Source: Polytrichum commune | Lineage: Eukaryota > Streptophyta > Polytrichopsida > Polytrichales > Polytrichaceae | Length of the DNA stretch: 64,000 nt | Assembly (NCBI GenBank): GCA_950295325.1 | Contig: OX485809.1 | Coordinates: forward strand, 39,713,081-39,777,080 | Direction of reading: 5' to 3' | Shown here: piece after piece, positions 1-12,540 of the stretch | Layout of the letters: each line of letters starts with the position of its first letter | How positions within the stretch are numbered: the first letter of the stretch is position 1 | The notes under the pieces: model-generated | The model's database searches: none | What the model saw: only the letters and a program-made list of their open reading frames with translations | What the model was told of the DNA's origin: nothing | Made by a program: the position numbers and the translations under genes

Positions 1-3000
1 GAGAGAGCCATTGTAGAGAATGAAAGCTAGTAAAACTAGGGGTCCGATCCAATTTTGTATTCAATATCCAATTAGAAAGGAAATATGAAGAGTTCTTACA
101 TTTTGGAAGTGTATGTCTATTAGACATTGAGGCAGTCATGAGATCATGCTATTTTGGAGGTTGGACATGATAGTGAGGTGGGGTTGTAGACGTGCACCCT
201 TGAGGCTAAAGCCTTTCTCAACGCTTACATCTTCATTATTGCAATATCGTGATGCCCAATAGAACCTATTGTTTTTTTGAACCAGGTTGGTAATGAAAAC
301 ACGAGCCAACTAGTGAAATGAGACAACCCCACATGTCAGAGGTAGGTATTGCTTGGAAACATAGAAGACCAAGAATCGAGGACTTGCTTCAACTCGAAAC
401 TCTCACATAGTAGAACTAGGAGTTGGTCATAACCACTAACTAGTTCCCAAAGTTGTGAAATCATGAAACATATAAATGGCAGAGCGTAATTTGGGTAGCA
501 TAGGGTAGAGGATCAATATAAGATAGAACCAAGTTGGTCAAGAAAAAACACATGCCCCCCCCCCCCCCAACCCCCAAGATAGAGAAATGGAGATAACTAG
601 ATTGAAGGGAAAATACGTGAAACAACAAGGGGCTAGAGAAGCTTGACAACTTGTTTTAAGGTTGTCAAACTAGACGAGATGGATCATCGGGATGAAATCA
701 TGGGCTTTGCAATTGTTTGCAAAGCCAAATTCTAACAATTACATAACATGTTCCAACTTCAAATTCGGATGATCATGTTAACAATCTTAATCTTGTAGTC
801 ATTCCTCATAATTTTTTTTGGTTTTTCACCATATCTCTTGGCTATGCCCGATAATTAATGGGAAATCCAACTACTGTATTGTGCAATTGATGTCACTACT
901 TGTTGGACAAGATGATGAATGTATATATTGGAATGGGATTGGAACTTCATGTAGGTTCCAAACTTGACAATGGTGTGATGGCCCTTGTCACCAACACACT
1001 ACGTTCACCCAATGTTGTTGCAAATGAGGTGGCCCCCTTTGGAGTCTAAACGGGCCCACTTGCTTATAAATTCCCCTCCCCATAGACTAATAAACTTGGC
1101 TAGAACTTTATGGACCCTTGTAGGCCACCAAATCTGGAGACAACTTCCCTCCCATCCTTCCAACATGAGTGTATGGGCCAAAATCAAGTGAAAATCAAGA
1201 AATACAATGGGCACCAAATGGGTATTAAATTGTTTCCCAACATGGCCACTCATAAACTACAACATGTAGTATGTGTATAAAAACAATTCACTTCCAAATT
1301 AGAAATGTTTGCCTCAAAGCTACAACCAATAAATAAATATTACTAACTTGACCTCGCAAAAAACAATTAGCAAGGGTTGTCTTCATAAACCAATGTTCAA
1401 TTCCCTTGATTCTTTGTGAATCAATCACCATCTATGTTCCAAGTTAAAGGCTTTGGGTTGGAAGCTCATTTTTTGTTTAAAATTATGAACTAGGTTTAGG
1501 TTCAGATCTAGTTAAATAAACCCTTAGAGATTCGACTCAAGGGTTTACTATTAATGATTAACCAATGTGTTATACATCATTTCTACGATTCCTTACCAAG
1601 TCTTGTGGTTTTAATTTTAAATTTCTTTGCTAAAATTAAATAATCATGTCAACATTTATCCTATGTCAAGGAGTGATTAAGGCATAGTCATGACATGCCA
1701 TAGTGAAGATCAATATACTATTTATTTATTTGCATAAGAGAGGATCCAAAATAATATGTGAATATGAATCTTCACTTAGACAATTAGCACAAAATGGAAG
1801 CATGTAGTTTAAACTTCAAATACAAACTTTTGTGCATATCGAAGTCCAAATACAACCTCTTAGACACTTAGAGTTAACATTGTCTAGGAAGTCAAAGTAG
1901 ACTAAGGTGTGTGGATGTTCTTTGATTCATTTTTCATTCACACAAATACACATAAATACCCATCCACATCAGCCACATCTAAAAAAAAAATTCTAACATG
2001 TTGTCAAATTCTTACCTAAACACTCCAGCTAAGCTCCCATGTCCGTACACACAATGGACATTTGACTACAAGCACACACGCACCCACCCACAACAAAACA
2101 TACCAAGAAAATACTTGTAAATGATAATCACTCCACCATCTAGTCAATCTCTTACACAACCTCCTCCAACCTTGCACAATATAATCACTCACCCACACAC
2201 ACCTTGTGTTAGGAATTTTTTGGTTTTTCCTAGCCCAATAAAGAATCAAGTGGAAACAAACTCTAAAATGAACTAGAAAAGTTCCATTGAGTAAGTATGA
2301 ATAGTCCCTATCCTCAAGATTAGGGTGTGGTGGGTGAAAGGACTATGGTCTGATTAAGATTTATAAATGGTTTGGAAGATTCATGAAGTTGCTAGAGGTA
2401 AAGGTCCACTATCATGAGATTGAGGTGTGCCACATGTCAAATTGGTTTAGAAGGATTATCAACTAATCTAGAAGGTTCATGCAATTGGTAGAACACTCTA
2501 GTAACATTGGTTGGAAGGTTCATGATCTAGCTTGAAACCTTCATGAAATTGAGTAGCACTTCTAAGAAGTATTCTTACCAAATGAGTGATAAGCTACACC
2601 CATATCTTTGGTTGCACCATTCTAACTAAATTTTTCTAAGTCACCTTCCAGCCATAGCCAAATTTACCTATGTGGATTAATGGATCTTCAATGATCAAAT
2701 TAACCACAAACTCTCAAACCACTCATGAAAAGCCCAAGGCATCTTTGACACACAAATAACACAAACACTAAAAGTTTGATACACACAATACATGCACAAT
2801 ACATTGGGCAACCACAAGACAAATCTCTTTTGGCCCATTGTAATGAACCTCTCACCGGTTTATCACCAACTTCTACACTAACACGTATCAACCCAAAACA
2901 ATCATAGACCAAGTAGGTCTTGGTTAAAGCTTAACCACCCGACCATAGGAGAGAGACCAAAGGTGCTCTCTCCTCCCCCGAGCTTCTTCTTATGCCGACG

Positions 3001-3134
3001 CACTACTTTTACCTTCTATCTTTACATATAGTAAAAGTATCATATTCATAGCTCTATCTTTTAGTTCTATTATGAATCTTCTATCTTTGGTTCTTCTAGA
3101 ACCTTCTTCCATCTCTTATCTCAATCTCATTCTT

Positions 3135-3498
3135 CCAATTGGAATTGTCTAATTCCAATTGGATTCATCCATCCTTCTTTCTAGTTGGAACTGTCTAATT
3201 CCAACTAAATTCATCCATTCATTCTTCTAGTTGGAATTGTCTAATTCCAACTAGATCTATCTATTCATTAAGAGTTGTCTAACTCCAATGAATAACATTC
3301 ATCTTTCCAATTCTGGAGTGGTCCAACTCCAATGCACCTCATCGAGAGTTGTCTAACTCATGTGCACGTGTTCTCAATATGGAATGGTCTAATTCCAATG
3401 CACTATATGCGGAGCTGTCTAACTCCAGTGCACATGTTGTCAATATAGAGTTGTCTAACTCCAATCCATCCATCTTCAACTAGGAGTTGTCTAGCTCC
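3135..3498. repeat. Array of ten hairpin units with GTCT/GTCC loop
   Basis: Ten copies of an inverted repeat of the form GGAGTT-GTCT-AACTCC or GGAATT-GTCT-AATTCC lie 25-50 bases apart. Units start near 3135, 3181, 3227, 3263, 3315, 3344, 3379, 3409, 3445 and 3483. Two units (3135-3162 and 3227-3254) have perfect 12-bp stems around the same four-base loop. Stem position 4 alternates between an A-T and a G-C pair, so several differences between units keep the pairing. Spacer sequences vary. Function unknown; it could be a decayed minisatellite or part of a transposon end. Confidence 0.75.
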
Positions 3499-3639
3499 CA
3501 TCATCCGCTTACACACTGGCACATGTGGTTAGAATATTCAATTATCCATCAATATTGGTAGTTACCTTACAATGACACTACCGTTGATGACTAGGTGTCC
3601 ATACACCCAACCTCGTCATCATGGTATACATTAGATATC

Positions 3640-3793
3640 ACATTGCCAATTAGCCTTGTCGTTGAGGACGCCTCGTCGTCGTAGGATGTCAACTAGGTGT
3701 GGTTACTTTACAATATCATATTGTCAATTAGCCTCGTCGTTGAGGACGCCTTGTCGTCGTAGGATGACAACTAGGTGTAGTTACATTACACCT
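3640..3793. repeat. Two-copy tandem repeat, unit about 77 bp
   Basis: The sequence beginning CATTGCCAATTAGCC, followed by GTCGTTGAGGACGCC and GTCGTCGTAGGATG, occurs twice in a row. The copies start near 3640 and 3717 and differ at only a few bases. No coding role is visible. Confidence 0.7.
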
Positions 3794-4977
3794 ACTACAC
3801 ATCCAAACCCAAACTACACCATGTGCCCAAACAATGCAATCAATACATGAGCACACCTACTCTCCACATGCCCAAACAAACACATAAATGGTCTATGTAT
3901 TGCACACCACAATAACGCACACATTCCAAATCAAACAAACGCAAAAGAATTTTCAACCTTATTAATGCATGAAACCAAGCCTCCATGCCCCAAGACATGA
4001 TAGTCCCAACATGGCTATTGCAATGTACATGTAGTACCACCCCATGCACATGCCTGGCTCGTTTAAGACCAAACATCCTATGCACACTTGGTGTCCACAA
4101 CGATAGCCGACCCCCTCTTACCACATCCCCTCAAGATATCATAACAATGGAGAGAGGGAATTATCATATATGAGCATACCTCTCATCAATCCAACATAAA
4201 ACATGACCCCCTATGGGTTTGTTGCCGATTCATCTCAATGACCGTGAGTATGCTAAGTTGGGGTCTTTAAAGTTAATTCTAGTGTCAAATCAACTCAAAT
4301 TATTTAACCACCGGGTTGCATATCATGTAAGGATGTTTGTGTTTGGATGAATGGGAGGTATGCTCAAATTTGATAATTCCTTCTCTCCCCATACACTACA
4401 TCAAATTCACCTATTATCATGACAAATTCCCCTCTACTGTCATTCAAGAAAAATACAACCCACTGATACAAACACTCCTGGACCAAGATGTGGGATGAAA
4501 AGTTAACTCTCTTATATCCATCATAGCTGGTGTAAGGGGAGCCATGCATGAACAATTGATTGAAGCACCAAAACACCTTCAAATACCTCCAACCAAAATA
4601 AAACAACTATTGAAACAAATACACCAAATATTTATAAAAATACCTCACATACTTAGTGTTGACAAAGGAAAACTACATAACAAAGAAGCTCCCGTGGAAC
4701 CACCATAGATAGATCCCGACACTTGAACACACACTCACTCTTTGAACATGCTACTAAAGGGAGCCCACCCACCAAAAAGATGGAAATAACCTTACCTTGA
4801 AGCTTGATGAAACATGATCAAGACAAGGAAAAATGAGCTTCCATTTACATTTGTGTCAAAATTGCACCGATGTTATTTTGATTTTAGTTCATGGCACTTT
4901 CACACGAAGGCCCTTGTGTTTTGAAAGAATAAAAGTGAAATGGGACTTAAAGGGCTTTCCACGACATGTCGAAGTGC

Positions 4978-5046
4978 TGACGACCTTGTTTGACGACTTC
5001 GTTTGACGATGTCGTTTGATGACTTCGTTTGACGACTTCGTCGTAG
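4978..5046. repeat. Short minisatellite, unit about 13-14 bp
   Basis: Roughly five imperfect copies of GACGACTTCGTTT stand head to tail. The array ends just before the first methyltransferase ATG; it supplies the in-frame TAG at about 5044 that closes the upstream frame. Confidence 0.6.
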
Positions 5047-5058
5047 CTTGGGGCTGTA

Positions 5059-8000
5059 ATGGAGACAAGCTCGCTCCTGTGGCTTGGAATCCCCACCCTT
5101 GTCGCAGCTGAGAATTCGTTCCACTGCCACTCTACCATGAATTCCTTACACATTTGCAGTGTCACTGACATGCCGGCAATCTTCCGGTCATTTCAGCTCA
5201 GAAGTCACCGAATTTGGTCCAGAGATGGAGGCATGGGAGGACTGCGTGTGGAGGATAAGAAACGGCCCAAGTCATGGCTCCTGTGTTCTGCAACCGAGAA
5301 GGGATGTGGAAGGAGGGAAAGAGTTGCAAAGAGCTTGGATTCCGTTTCTGGAGGTGATTATTCTTGTATAACTGTTTCACATGGGGATGAAAAATTGCTC
5401 ACTCTCCAGCTTTTGGAATGGTGTTGCTTCAAGGGTTGCAAATCTATTTAATTTCAGATTTAATTGAAACACCATTTAAGCTGAAGCGTGACAAATTAGG
5501 AAACGCCATTCCAAGTGAATTCATGTAGACTGATAATCTCTCAGTTTATGCTTAGTGACAGAGGAGTTTGATTGCTTCATACACTATATATGATTGAGCT
5601 GTGCATTGAAATAATTTGAAGGGGTTATGATATGAGTTTGCACTCTGTGATGTATTTTTTTTCTTTTGTACTATCTGAAATGCTGCTACAATTGATACAT
5701 TATCTACAGCTGTGTTCTGATTGTCATATATGTGTAACCTAGTGTGAGATACCTGTGTGGATCTCTTTGTCTCTTTGTTTCTGTGGTGACCATAACTATT
5801 TTGTGAATACTAAATACCTAGTGACAAAGTAATTCGATTGTTTACTTTACCATTTGTGATTGAGCTGAAAAAATGTGAAGGAGTAAGTGTTCTTGAGCTT
5901 TCTAAGGGAAAATGGCAGCCAGAAATTTGGATTTGTAATGTCTTCTATTTCATGAAATGAGTTTGCACTCTGTAATGCACTTTGAGGCATTTAAGGATCT
6001 ACTTTCTCAAATGCTGCTACAAGCGAATCGATCTCTACAACTGTGTGAGATTGTACCTATGTGAATCTCTTTATTTCTTCGTTTCTATGGTGACCATAAC
6101 TATTTTTTGGCTGTGATGGCAAGTTAGGCTTTAAAGGCAGCCAGAAAAATTGGATATGTAATATCCTCTATTGCATGACATGGATTTGCACTTTCTGATG
6201 TACTTTGAGGCAATTAAAGATTTAGTATCTCAAATACTGCTTCAAGTGAAACAATCTCTACAGCTGTATTGTGATTGTCACATATATGTAACCTTGTGTG
6301 AGATTGTACCTATGTGAATCTCTTTATTTCTCTGTTTCTGTGATGACCATACCTATATTTTGGCTGTGATGGCAAGTTAGGCTTCAAAGGCCAGCCTGGG
6401 CAGACTTTGTGTCCTTGTTGTAGTCGACGGAGTATGCTCACATCCTTGGGAGTGGCCCTAGCTTCCACAATTGGTGGCAAAAAATCACTGTCAGCTGCTC
6501 CTACTGACCTGGATGCTGAGGTAATGCTTTACCCATTAAAATGTGATAGACTTCACTCTCTTTGTTTGTAGGATCTTGAATCGATCAGGGCTTGAATGGA
6601 ATCAACTGTGAAGTGGCAGGATGTGTGATTGGACAAGAGGGCATTTGGTGTAATAGAGTCACCCATTGGCCATCATTAAAGTGTATACCAGCATTTGCTT
6701 AACATAAAAATTATCAGCATATGTTCGTGACAGCACTATTGTTGGTCAAGAGGTGCAAAAATGGGTCACAAAATATTTCCATTACATATTCAGTACATGG
6801 ACACTGGTGGGAACCAGGGACTACATTCCATTTCCTGTCAAACCGGACTGTAACTCCAGTTTTCTGTGTGCTTTTTGCCTATGCAGGCGGTGCGAGAACT
6901 GGTACACCCAGCTCGGGCAGACTGGTATGAAGAATTTTATGCAAAAGCTATGCAGACCATGATGCGCTCGTATGAAGCTCAGGTGAGAAGGTTTTGGAGC
7001 ATTACATTGTTGTTTATATAAGGTAAGCAGGCCTAATTCAGTCACTTATCTTAAACGGACACCTAGATTTGGGTGGTGTGTGTTCAGGTGTGGATCTAAG
7101 AAAGAACACCTAAAAAGACATGTGTTTTAAAGAGATAGGACAATGTGATCAAAATTTTTGAACCATTCTAGGCTCAGTACTTAGCATAGTGTGGGGGGTA
7201 TATGATCATTCAGTGAGAAAGAGATTTTTCACTTTCATTATGAATAACATATTCACATGAACTCTAAAAATTATGAGGATGGCTATGGGCACGATTATAT
7301 TTGCTATTCATTTTTGCACTAATTGCGTGTTTCATATGCTACGAGATGTGGGTGCAGAGCTAAAAGTGTCTATTTAAGACCCATCTACCTTAATACAAAT
7401 CAGGAGTTACATTCTCATTCATTCAAAGCTGAGACCCCTGGTTGTCTGCGTCCCTTTTGTCAGATGTGATCACTTTCTTTACCCACTTAAATGTAACCTT
7501 TCATTTCTGGGAATACAATTTCATGCCTCTCAGAACTCAGACTTTTCCTGATGGCTTGAGAAGTACAACAGTCACCCTATGTTTGAATTGAGATGACAAT
7601 ATGCTCTCACATGGTGAGCAACAATTTCTGGTCTTAAAGCACAGCAGGGGCCAACATGGACAAATATAATGATAGTTTGGTAAATTTGATATAGTTATGG
7701 TGGATTTTGCTTTGCATGTTCATGAATCTGTATTGACACCACTGCAGAATGGAAGGTTGCAGGCTACAAGAAGCAGCTGTTTCATGATTTTGATGAAAAT
7801 GTGAAGACAGTGATGGAGCTAGGCATCGGCACAGGCCCGAATTTGATGTACTATGGAGGACGACCATCTGTCAGTAAAGTCATTGGTGTGGACCCTAATG
7901 AGAAAATGGCCCCTTATGCTCAAGCGGCTGCTTCAGCAGTCGGCCTTCAACCATCTCAGTTTCAATTCCTTCATGCAGTATTTCCTCTCACTTTTCCCTT

Positions 8001-10132
8001 GAATATGCTACACTCTTTATGGTATTTATAGTAACGTACACTATTTGCAAAGATTTACACTAGATTGCCCAGAGACTTAGAAATTTCACTTCTGCTAATT
8101 ATCATCATCAACGTTATTTCTCAATATAGTAACGTTTTGAAGTGAATTGGCATTTAGCGTAGTGTGATGTGTTTACACTAATGGTAACTTGTTGAGCATA
8201 TTAATTTCATGTGTGATGTGTTTACACTAATGGCAACAAATGAATATTATATGCATGTATGTCCTGCAAGAATGGTGAGGAAGCTTTCATCCGTATGCTC
8301 TGTATGCACTCTTGCTGACCAAGAAAACTTCCTAGCATATCAAAGTCTTACTACAGAAGGATTATTTGGATATCATTTAAGGTGTAAAGAACCATACGAT
8401 GTAGGAGCAGAAGGAACTGTCATCACTTTGCTTTTGAATGTTTCATGCATGATTCTTGAAACTTAACAGGTGGGTGAGAAGCTACCATTACCAGATGCAA
8501 GCGTGGATGCAGTAGTGGGTACTCTCGTGTTGTGCTCTGTTTCAGATGTTTCTTCCACCCTCAAAGGTAATACTCTCACTAGCTGAACTTATTTTCTTTC
8601 AGGAGAGTTTCCTTAAATATAGTCCTCTGTAGGTGAAACCTATTCCCGCATATACTATTGTATTTTGCAATTATAAGCTTATTAGCAGCAAAGGACTTCA
8701 CAGGTGTCATGCCTCAAGGGTTTATGTAGTTCGTCATTAATTACAACTGGACAAAGGCCCAATTCAACATGCTTGAGTTGTATGGTATGAACTCCCGATA
8801 GACTTGCCCATGCTTATGATTCAATCAGAATAGATTTTTTGATCAAAATTTTCATTGTTTATCACCTGAAGTATTGATTTAACAATGTACATAGTACATG
8901 AGCGTTGTTTATCATACTTTGATAATATAACAATCAACCAGTAATCACTGTGGATTCATATATCTCCCATGAAGGTTAGATATATTGAAAGTGTATTGAC
9001 AGATGCGCCCATAAAAATAAGTTAACCCGTATAATATATCCACTTTCATTTAAATATGTGTTATGTGGGATTGTGCAGAAGTTCAAAGGGTACTTAGGCC
9101 AGGTGGTGCATTCTTGTTTGTGGAGCATGTTGCAGCACGTGGTAAGCACATAACTTATGCATGTTCTAGCCACTCACGAGTCTTCCTTATTCTTTTTGGA
9201 GTTTGCATAGGATGCTCATCACTGATTTGCTGGTCCCATCCCTTGTTGAATCACGTTTGGGTCTCAAAAGTTACAACATTAGTAGCCAGACGGATACAAA
9301 TCATCTCTTCTACAGAGAAAGAAAGAAAGACAACACTGATGTTGCCACCGGCATGAATTATGATGTTGCTTCATTTTTTAGTTGGTCTAAGACTACACGT
9401 AATCCCAAATGGGCATTACGAGAATTAGAGGGCCCTGACAACTACTGCCTCCTTTCGAGGGTGAACACTTTGAACTGGTGTGGACGACCCGGCTGACACC
9501 TATCTCCAAGGGCAAGCCCCTAGGTACCCACATGGTTGGTTGATAATATCCCATTCACCTGGATATCCCCACTATGATAAGATGGACCATAGGTGGTAGG
9601 GTGCACCGGAAATCAAGTTCTAGGAAGGTCACCCATTTGAGTACTAATTGGACCTCTGGCGGCTTAACCTCAGAGTTGCCATGGGATCCGGGTTAAGGCC
9701 TTGGGTTAAGCCACCCTTTCTTTCACATAGTAATGGTAGATGACCTGGAGGAAGTCTGATTTTTCCTTGCTCTTTCTGAAAGAATGGATTTCAAAGTTAT
9801 AACAACCGGCAAAAGTGAGAAGCCTGGTGGACTGTTAAACCTGTGTTGGAAATGTCTCTTTGGATTGGCTAGACACACAGATAAGGTCCAATCATTTTCT
9901 TGAAATTCATTCACCAACTCTAGCGTCTCTTGCAGAAGGGGAGCCACTTAGATTTTGGCAAAATCTCCTTGATCCTGTTCAACAGCTGGTGGCAGATGGG
10001 TGCCACCTTACCCGTGACACACTTAGTCTCATAGAAGCTGCTCAGTTTGCAAGCGTAAGTGCACACAAGGTCCAAGTTGAGGGAGTATCCATCCTTGGAC
10101 CACATGTTATTGGTATTGCCCGCACTGCCTGA
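5059..10132 (+). CDS. Plastid-type SAM-dependent methyltransferase (METTL7-like), 7 exons
   Basis: Exons as read: 5059-5353, 6381-6520, 6887-6982, 7756-7977, 8470-8566, 9079-9141 and 9936-10132. All phases close, giving about 369 aa. A class-I methyltransferase fold is visible: motif I ELGIGTGPN (about residues 198-206), the post-I acidic motif GVDPNEKM, DAVVGTLVLCSV, and RVLRPGGAFLFVEHV. The upstream HPARADWYEEFYA and the C-terminal RFWQNLLDPVQQLVADGCHLTR segments are typical of the plant METTL7-like family, several members of which carry transit peptides. The N-terminus lacks conserved sequence and ends in a CPCCSRR segment before motif I, consistent with plastid targeting (inference). Start is uncertain: ATGs at 5059, 5137 and 5170 share the frame, and 5170 (MPAIFRSFQLRSHR) looks most transit-like. 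Exons 2-7 are firm; exon 1 rests on phase and a GAG/GTGATT donor. Substrate unknown. Intron 6 holds a 5S-derived SINE. Confidence 0.85.
5550..6380 (+). repeat. Three-copy degenerate tandem repeat inside methyltransferase intron 1
   Basis: The block containing GAGTTTGCACTCTG, then CTCAAATGCTGCTAC, then GTGAATCTCTTT and GTGACCATAACTATTTT recurs with starts near 5636, 5948 and 6180. Sequence before the first copy (about 5554) also reappears at about 5819, so the duplicated unit is roughly 240-310 bp. The last copy runs into the exon 2 acceptor. The middle copy carries a close match to that acceptor and to the first exon bases (near 6126-6145). Confidence 0.8.
7021..7440 (+). repeat. Dispersed repeat family A, intronic copy
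   Basis: A diffuse repeat starts with a GCCTAATTCAGTCACTTATC-type sequence and includes GACATGTG, CCATTCTAGGCTCA, ATATGATCATT, a CTTTCATTATGAATAACATATTCA-like motif and CCCATCTACCTTA. Related copies are at 12541-12880, 14232-14310 (fragment), 14820-15015 and 60400-60642, and at 62080-62319 continuing after 62822. No coding potential remains. It lies in methyltransferase intron 3. Confidence 0.6.
9315..9716 (-). mobile_element. 5S-rRNA-derived SINE, copy 1
   Basis: Read on the minus strand from 9716, the first 120 or so bases align along their length with plant 5S rRNA. CGGATCCCAT, AACTCTGAGGTTAAGC, TTAGTACT and ATGGGTGACC fall in the right order and spacing, so the box A and box C regions of the 5S internal promoter are recognisable. 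A body of about 280 bp unrelated to 5S follows, ending in a TTTCTTTCTTTCT-like tail. Flanks at 9304-9314 and 9717-9727 match at 8 of 11 bases, a plausible old target-site duplication. It lies in methyltransferase intron 6, antisense to the gene. The 5S homology comes from my recollection of plant 5S sequence. Confidence 0.75.
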
Positions 10133-11091
10133 AAATGTGGAAGACAATCAGCGATCCTTTATTATAGGTGTGTTTAAGATCTGTGAATCCCTTGAGCACT
10201 TTGTAGCAGATTGCAAGGTAAGAAAATGAGCTAATCCAGCTAGTGGACTGGGAGAGCAGTAACCAGCCAACAACTGACAAAATTATGTTTTCAAGAAGGA
10301 CCTGTCGCATGTACAGTTTTAAATGTTAGACTTGGCTTCTGAAAAATTCTGATATATTGCAGATGGTTTTTGGACAGCTGGGCTATTTGGATGGTAAACC
10401 CTCACTAACCCGTGACTCAGTTAAGGTGATATGAAAACTTGAAGGCAGATTCTTGTACATATTGGATCCCACAATGTATGTAGTACCTCAGGCCGTAGGA
10501 TGCTATGATCCCATACTGGAAGTCATTATACTCTCGAGGTACGTTTATACACAACCATCATTTTGGTGGTTGATGGTTTCAGTTTACTTTCTTTGGGTCT
10601 CTTTTTGAGGGATAAGGAGAATTTTGCATTGATGACATCCAAAACTTCTCTTCTTTGCCCAACTACGATACAAGGTGTAGTTTGGAGTAGTTGCAATAGT
10701 TGTAGATTACTTTCTTTAGCTCTATTTTTTTTGGAGTTCCTACGAGGCACCTGGAGAGAACTTCAAGGCCAAAGCATGGGAGATGATTTGTGGTTGGCGT
10801 TACTCTTAGACAAATTTTCCATTAGAATCCATAAATAGTTTGCATTCACTCCACGGATTGCACCAATTGGAGGGATGATCGTTGAGGCCAGATCCACTCT
10901 TCAATTACCAAGAGTAGTAAGTTGTGTTTAAACAAAAAAAGCCTTTAGTTGTGGTTGAAAGTGGGTCCAAACTACAACCACAACTACCCAAGTAGTTGTG
11001 TAAAGCACTAGTATTGGTGGTGGATATTTGCTGGAAATCAGTTAGGAGCCCTTGATGGAATGCTTGTTACTTTGAATTAGACTAAACCCAC

Positions 11092-11520
11092 ATGATCTTC
11101 TCGGGAAACATACAGACCTCCGATTTGCAAGGTGGAGGTAAGCAATATTGGTGTCACGTGGAGTCCATTTGGGCTTCCTTCCCTTATCCGATTGGTGTCC
11201 AGTCAGATTGGCCAGATCCATATTTGGAATTTTTCAGGTTTGCCTCCCCTGGTGGGTATCTACTTTTTAAGATCTCGAACATTATCCAAGAGTGGGGATA
11301 TAATAAATTAGCTTGCAAGTATATGCATTAGGCACATCTTGTGGAACAGTGCGATAGCTTTTGCATCTCCGATGAAGTGGTGGTGGTGGCCCGCACTTAC
11401 AATGGTCCGATCCATAAAAGCGACTTTGAATTTGAGGAATTCAACTATCATTAGTCGACCCATCCTTTCAATTTGCAAAAGCTAAGGAGATTCGTGGGCT
11501 CGATATTCTGCTGTGCTGGA
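11092..11520 (+). pseudogene. Possible decayed coding segment, unrecognised
   Basis: One frame stays open for 79 codons from 11092 and then continues past single stop codons at about 11329 and 11452 for another 60 or so residues. Composition is protein-like (WGYNKLACKYMH, then VEQCDSFCISDEVVVVARTYNG). I do not recognise the family. It could be a remnant of a retroelement or of a captured gene, or chance. Confidence 0.3.
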
Positions 11521-11975
11521 AATAGAGCTATTTGATGAGTCACTCAGTATGATTGCACAAGGACTGCAGGAGTCGCTTTTTCATGGAGACCTCCTCAGAG
11601 GTCGATGTCTGTCACCCAGGTTTAAGTTCTGTTCAGTTCATTACAACCCCTCCCAATTTTTACACATGCAGCATGTGAAATCTGCCAGTGGTTCATCCAG
11701 GTGATCCGATGTTGGCACTGGGCAAGGATGCATTCATCATCGACATGGATTATTACACAAAACTATCAATGGTTCGGGCCTTGGACATGAGAAGAAATTA
11801 AAGTGGTTATCGTCGTTGCTGGCCTTGATTTGTAGTGTGGAAGGGCTTGTCTCAATTTTCTGCCCAAACCTTGACCTTGAATCTCTTTAGTTGAAGCTCT
11901 TGAAGCTTAAGCACACAACATAGTGGGGTAAACGTGGTTGGGGTTGTGAGCTTTGGCAGTCCTACACTCATAATC

Positions 11976-12171
11976 CCAATTAGTGTGTGCTACTATTTGG
12001 ACTTACGCAGTGCAATAACCTCTTTACTCAGGAGTTCAATTTTTACTAATGAAAGTTCAATGGGTTGTTCAAACAATATAGAACATACATGGTTTTGCTT
12101 GGTAAAATATTGCATTCTCATTAAACAATTATAGCATTGTGTAACTCCAAAAAGTAACATGCACTAATTGG
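11976..12171. mobile_element. MITE-like element with long imperfect terminal inverted repeats
   Basis: The left end CCAATTAGTGTGTGCTAC and the right end, read in reverse (CCAATTAGTGCATGTTAC), match imperfectly for about 40 bases, including TTTGGA and TTACGCAGTGC / TTACACAATGC. The roughly 196-bp element has no coding capacity. Its interior shares a TTGTTCAAACAATATAGAAC-like segment with the element at 32473-32687, in opposite orientation. No clean target-site duplication could be read. Confidence 0.55.
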
Positions 12172-12540
12172 GATAATCCAATGTAGCTTGGTAGCCAGAT
12201 CCTTATTCTTGCCACCTAGATTCGGGGAGCATGTACCAACATTGTTGCAAACAACGCTGATATTAACTTTGACATCATGGTATTGTTGAAACCATGAAGA
12301 TAGCATCAGGTGGGAAGTGACATTTTATGGGGAAGCATGTAGTTGTAATCAACAATTATTATGTTTTTTCCCATGGAAGTAGAACCAAGGAAAGTAAACC
12401 ACAACCATAACCATCCCTAGTGTGGTTGATGCTTGAGAGTGTGGGTGGTGTTATTTTAGTCTCCACCCTTTCATGAAAAGGGAAAAAATTATAGCCTCAA
12501 ATGTAAACATAGGTCATTATTACTTTCTTTCCATATTATA

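Larger units (their letters stand above)
1..5058. other. Intergenic repeat-rich DNA, no gene seen
   Basis: No reading frame here looks like a conserved protein. Open frames are short, and many lie on the minus strand only because the plus strand is poor in G. Visible contents are a C run at 555-568, A+C-rich stretches (about 1900-2250, 2700-2930, 3770-4150, 4600-4780), the hairpin array at 3135-3498, a two-copy repeat near 3640-3790, and a short GACGACTTCGTTT-type minisatellite at 4978-5046 just before the methyltransferase gene. Confidence 0.7.

Noticed and set aside
3135-3498. CRISPR-like array
   Set aside because: This is a plant nuclear genome. The repeats are short diverged palindromes with irregular spacers and no cas genes.
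6404-6520. Methyltransferase exon 2 starting at 6404 with exon 1 in the frame of the 5159 ATG
   Set aside because: It is also in phase, but the resulting N-terminus is acidic. The 6381 acceptor with the 5059 frame gives a more basic, targeting-like N-terminus. Not fully excluded.
9315-9716. Cassandra TRIM (5S-bearing LTR) as explanation for the 5S-like elements
   Set aside because: No second LTR copy, no TG...CA ends, and the element begins at the 5S head with 9-12 bp rather than 5 bp duplications. Solo LTRs of an unusual Cassandra are not fully excluded.
9603-9716. Functional 5S rRNA gene
   Set aside because: The match is diverged throughout, the last 5S bases run into a repeated body, and the copy sits in an intron with target duplications.
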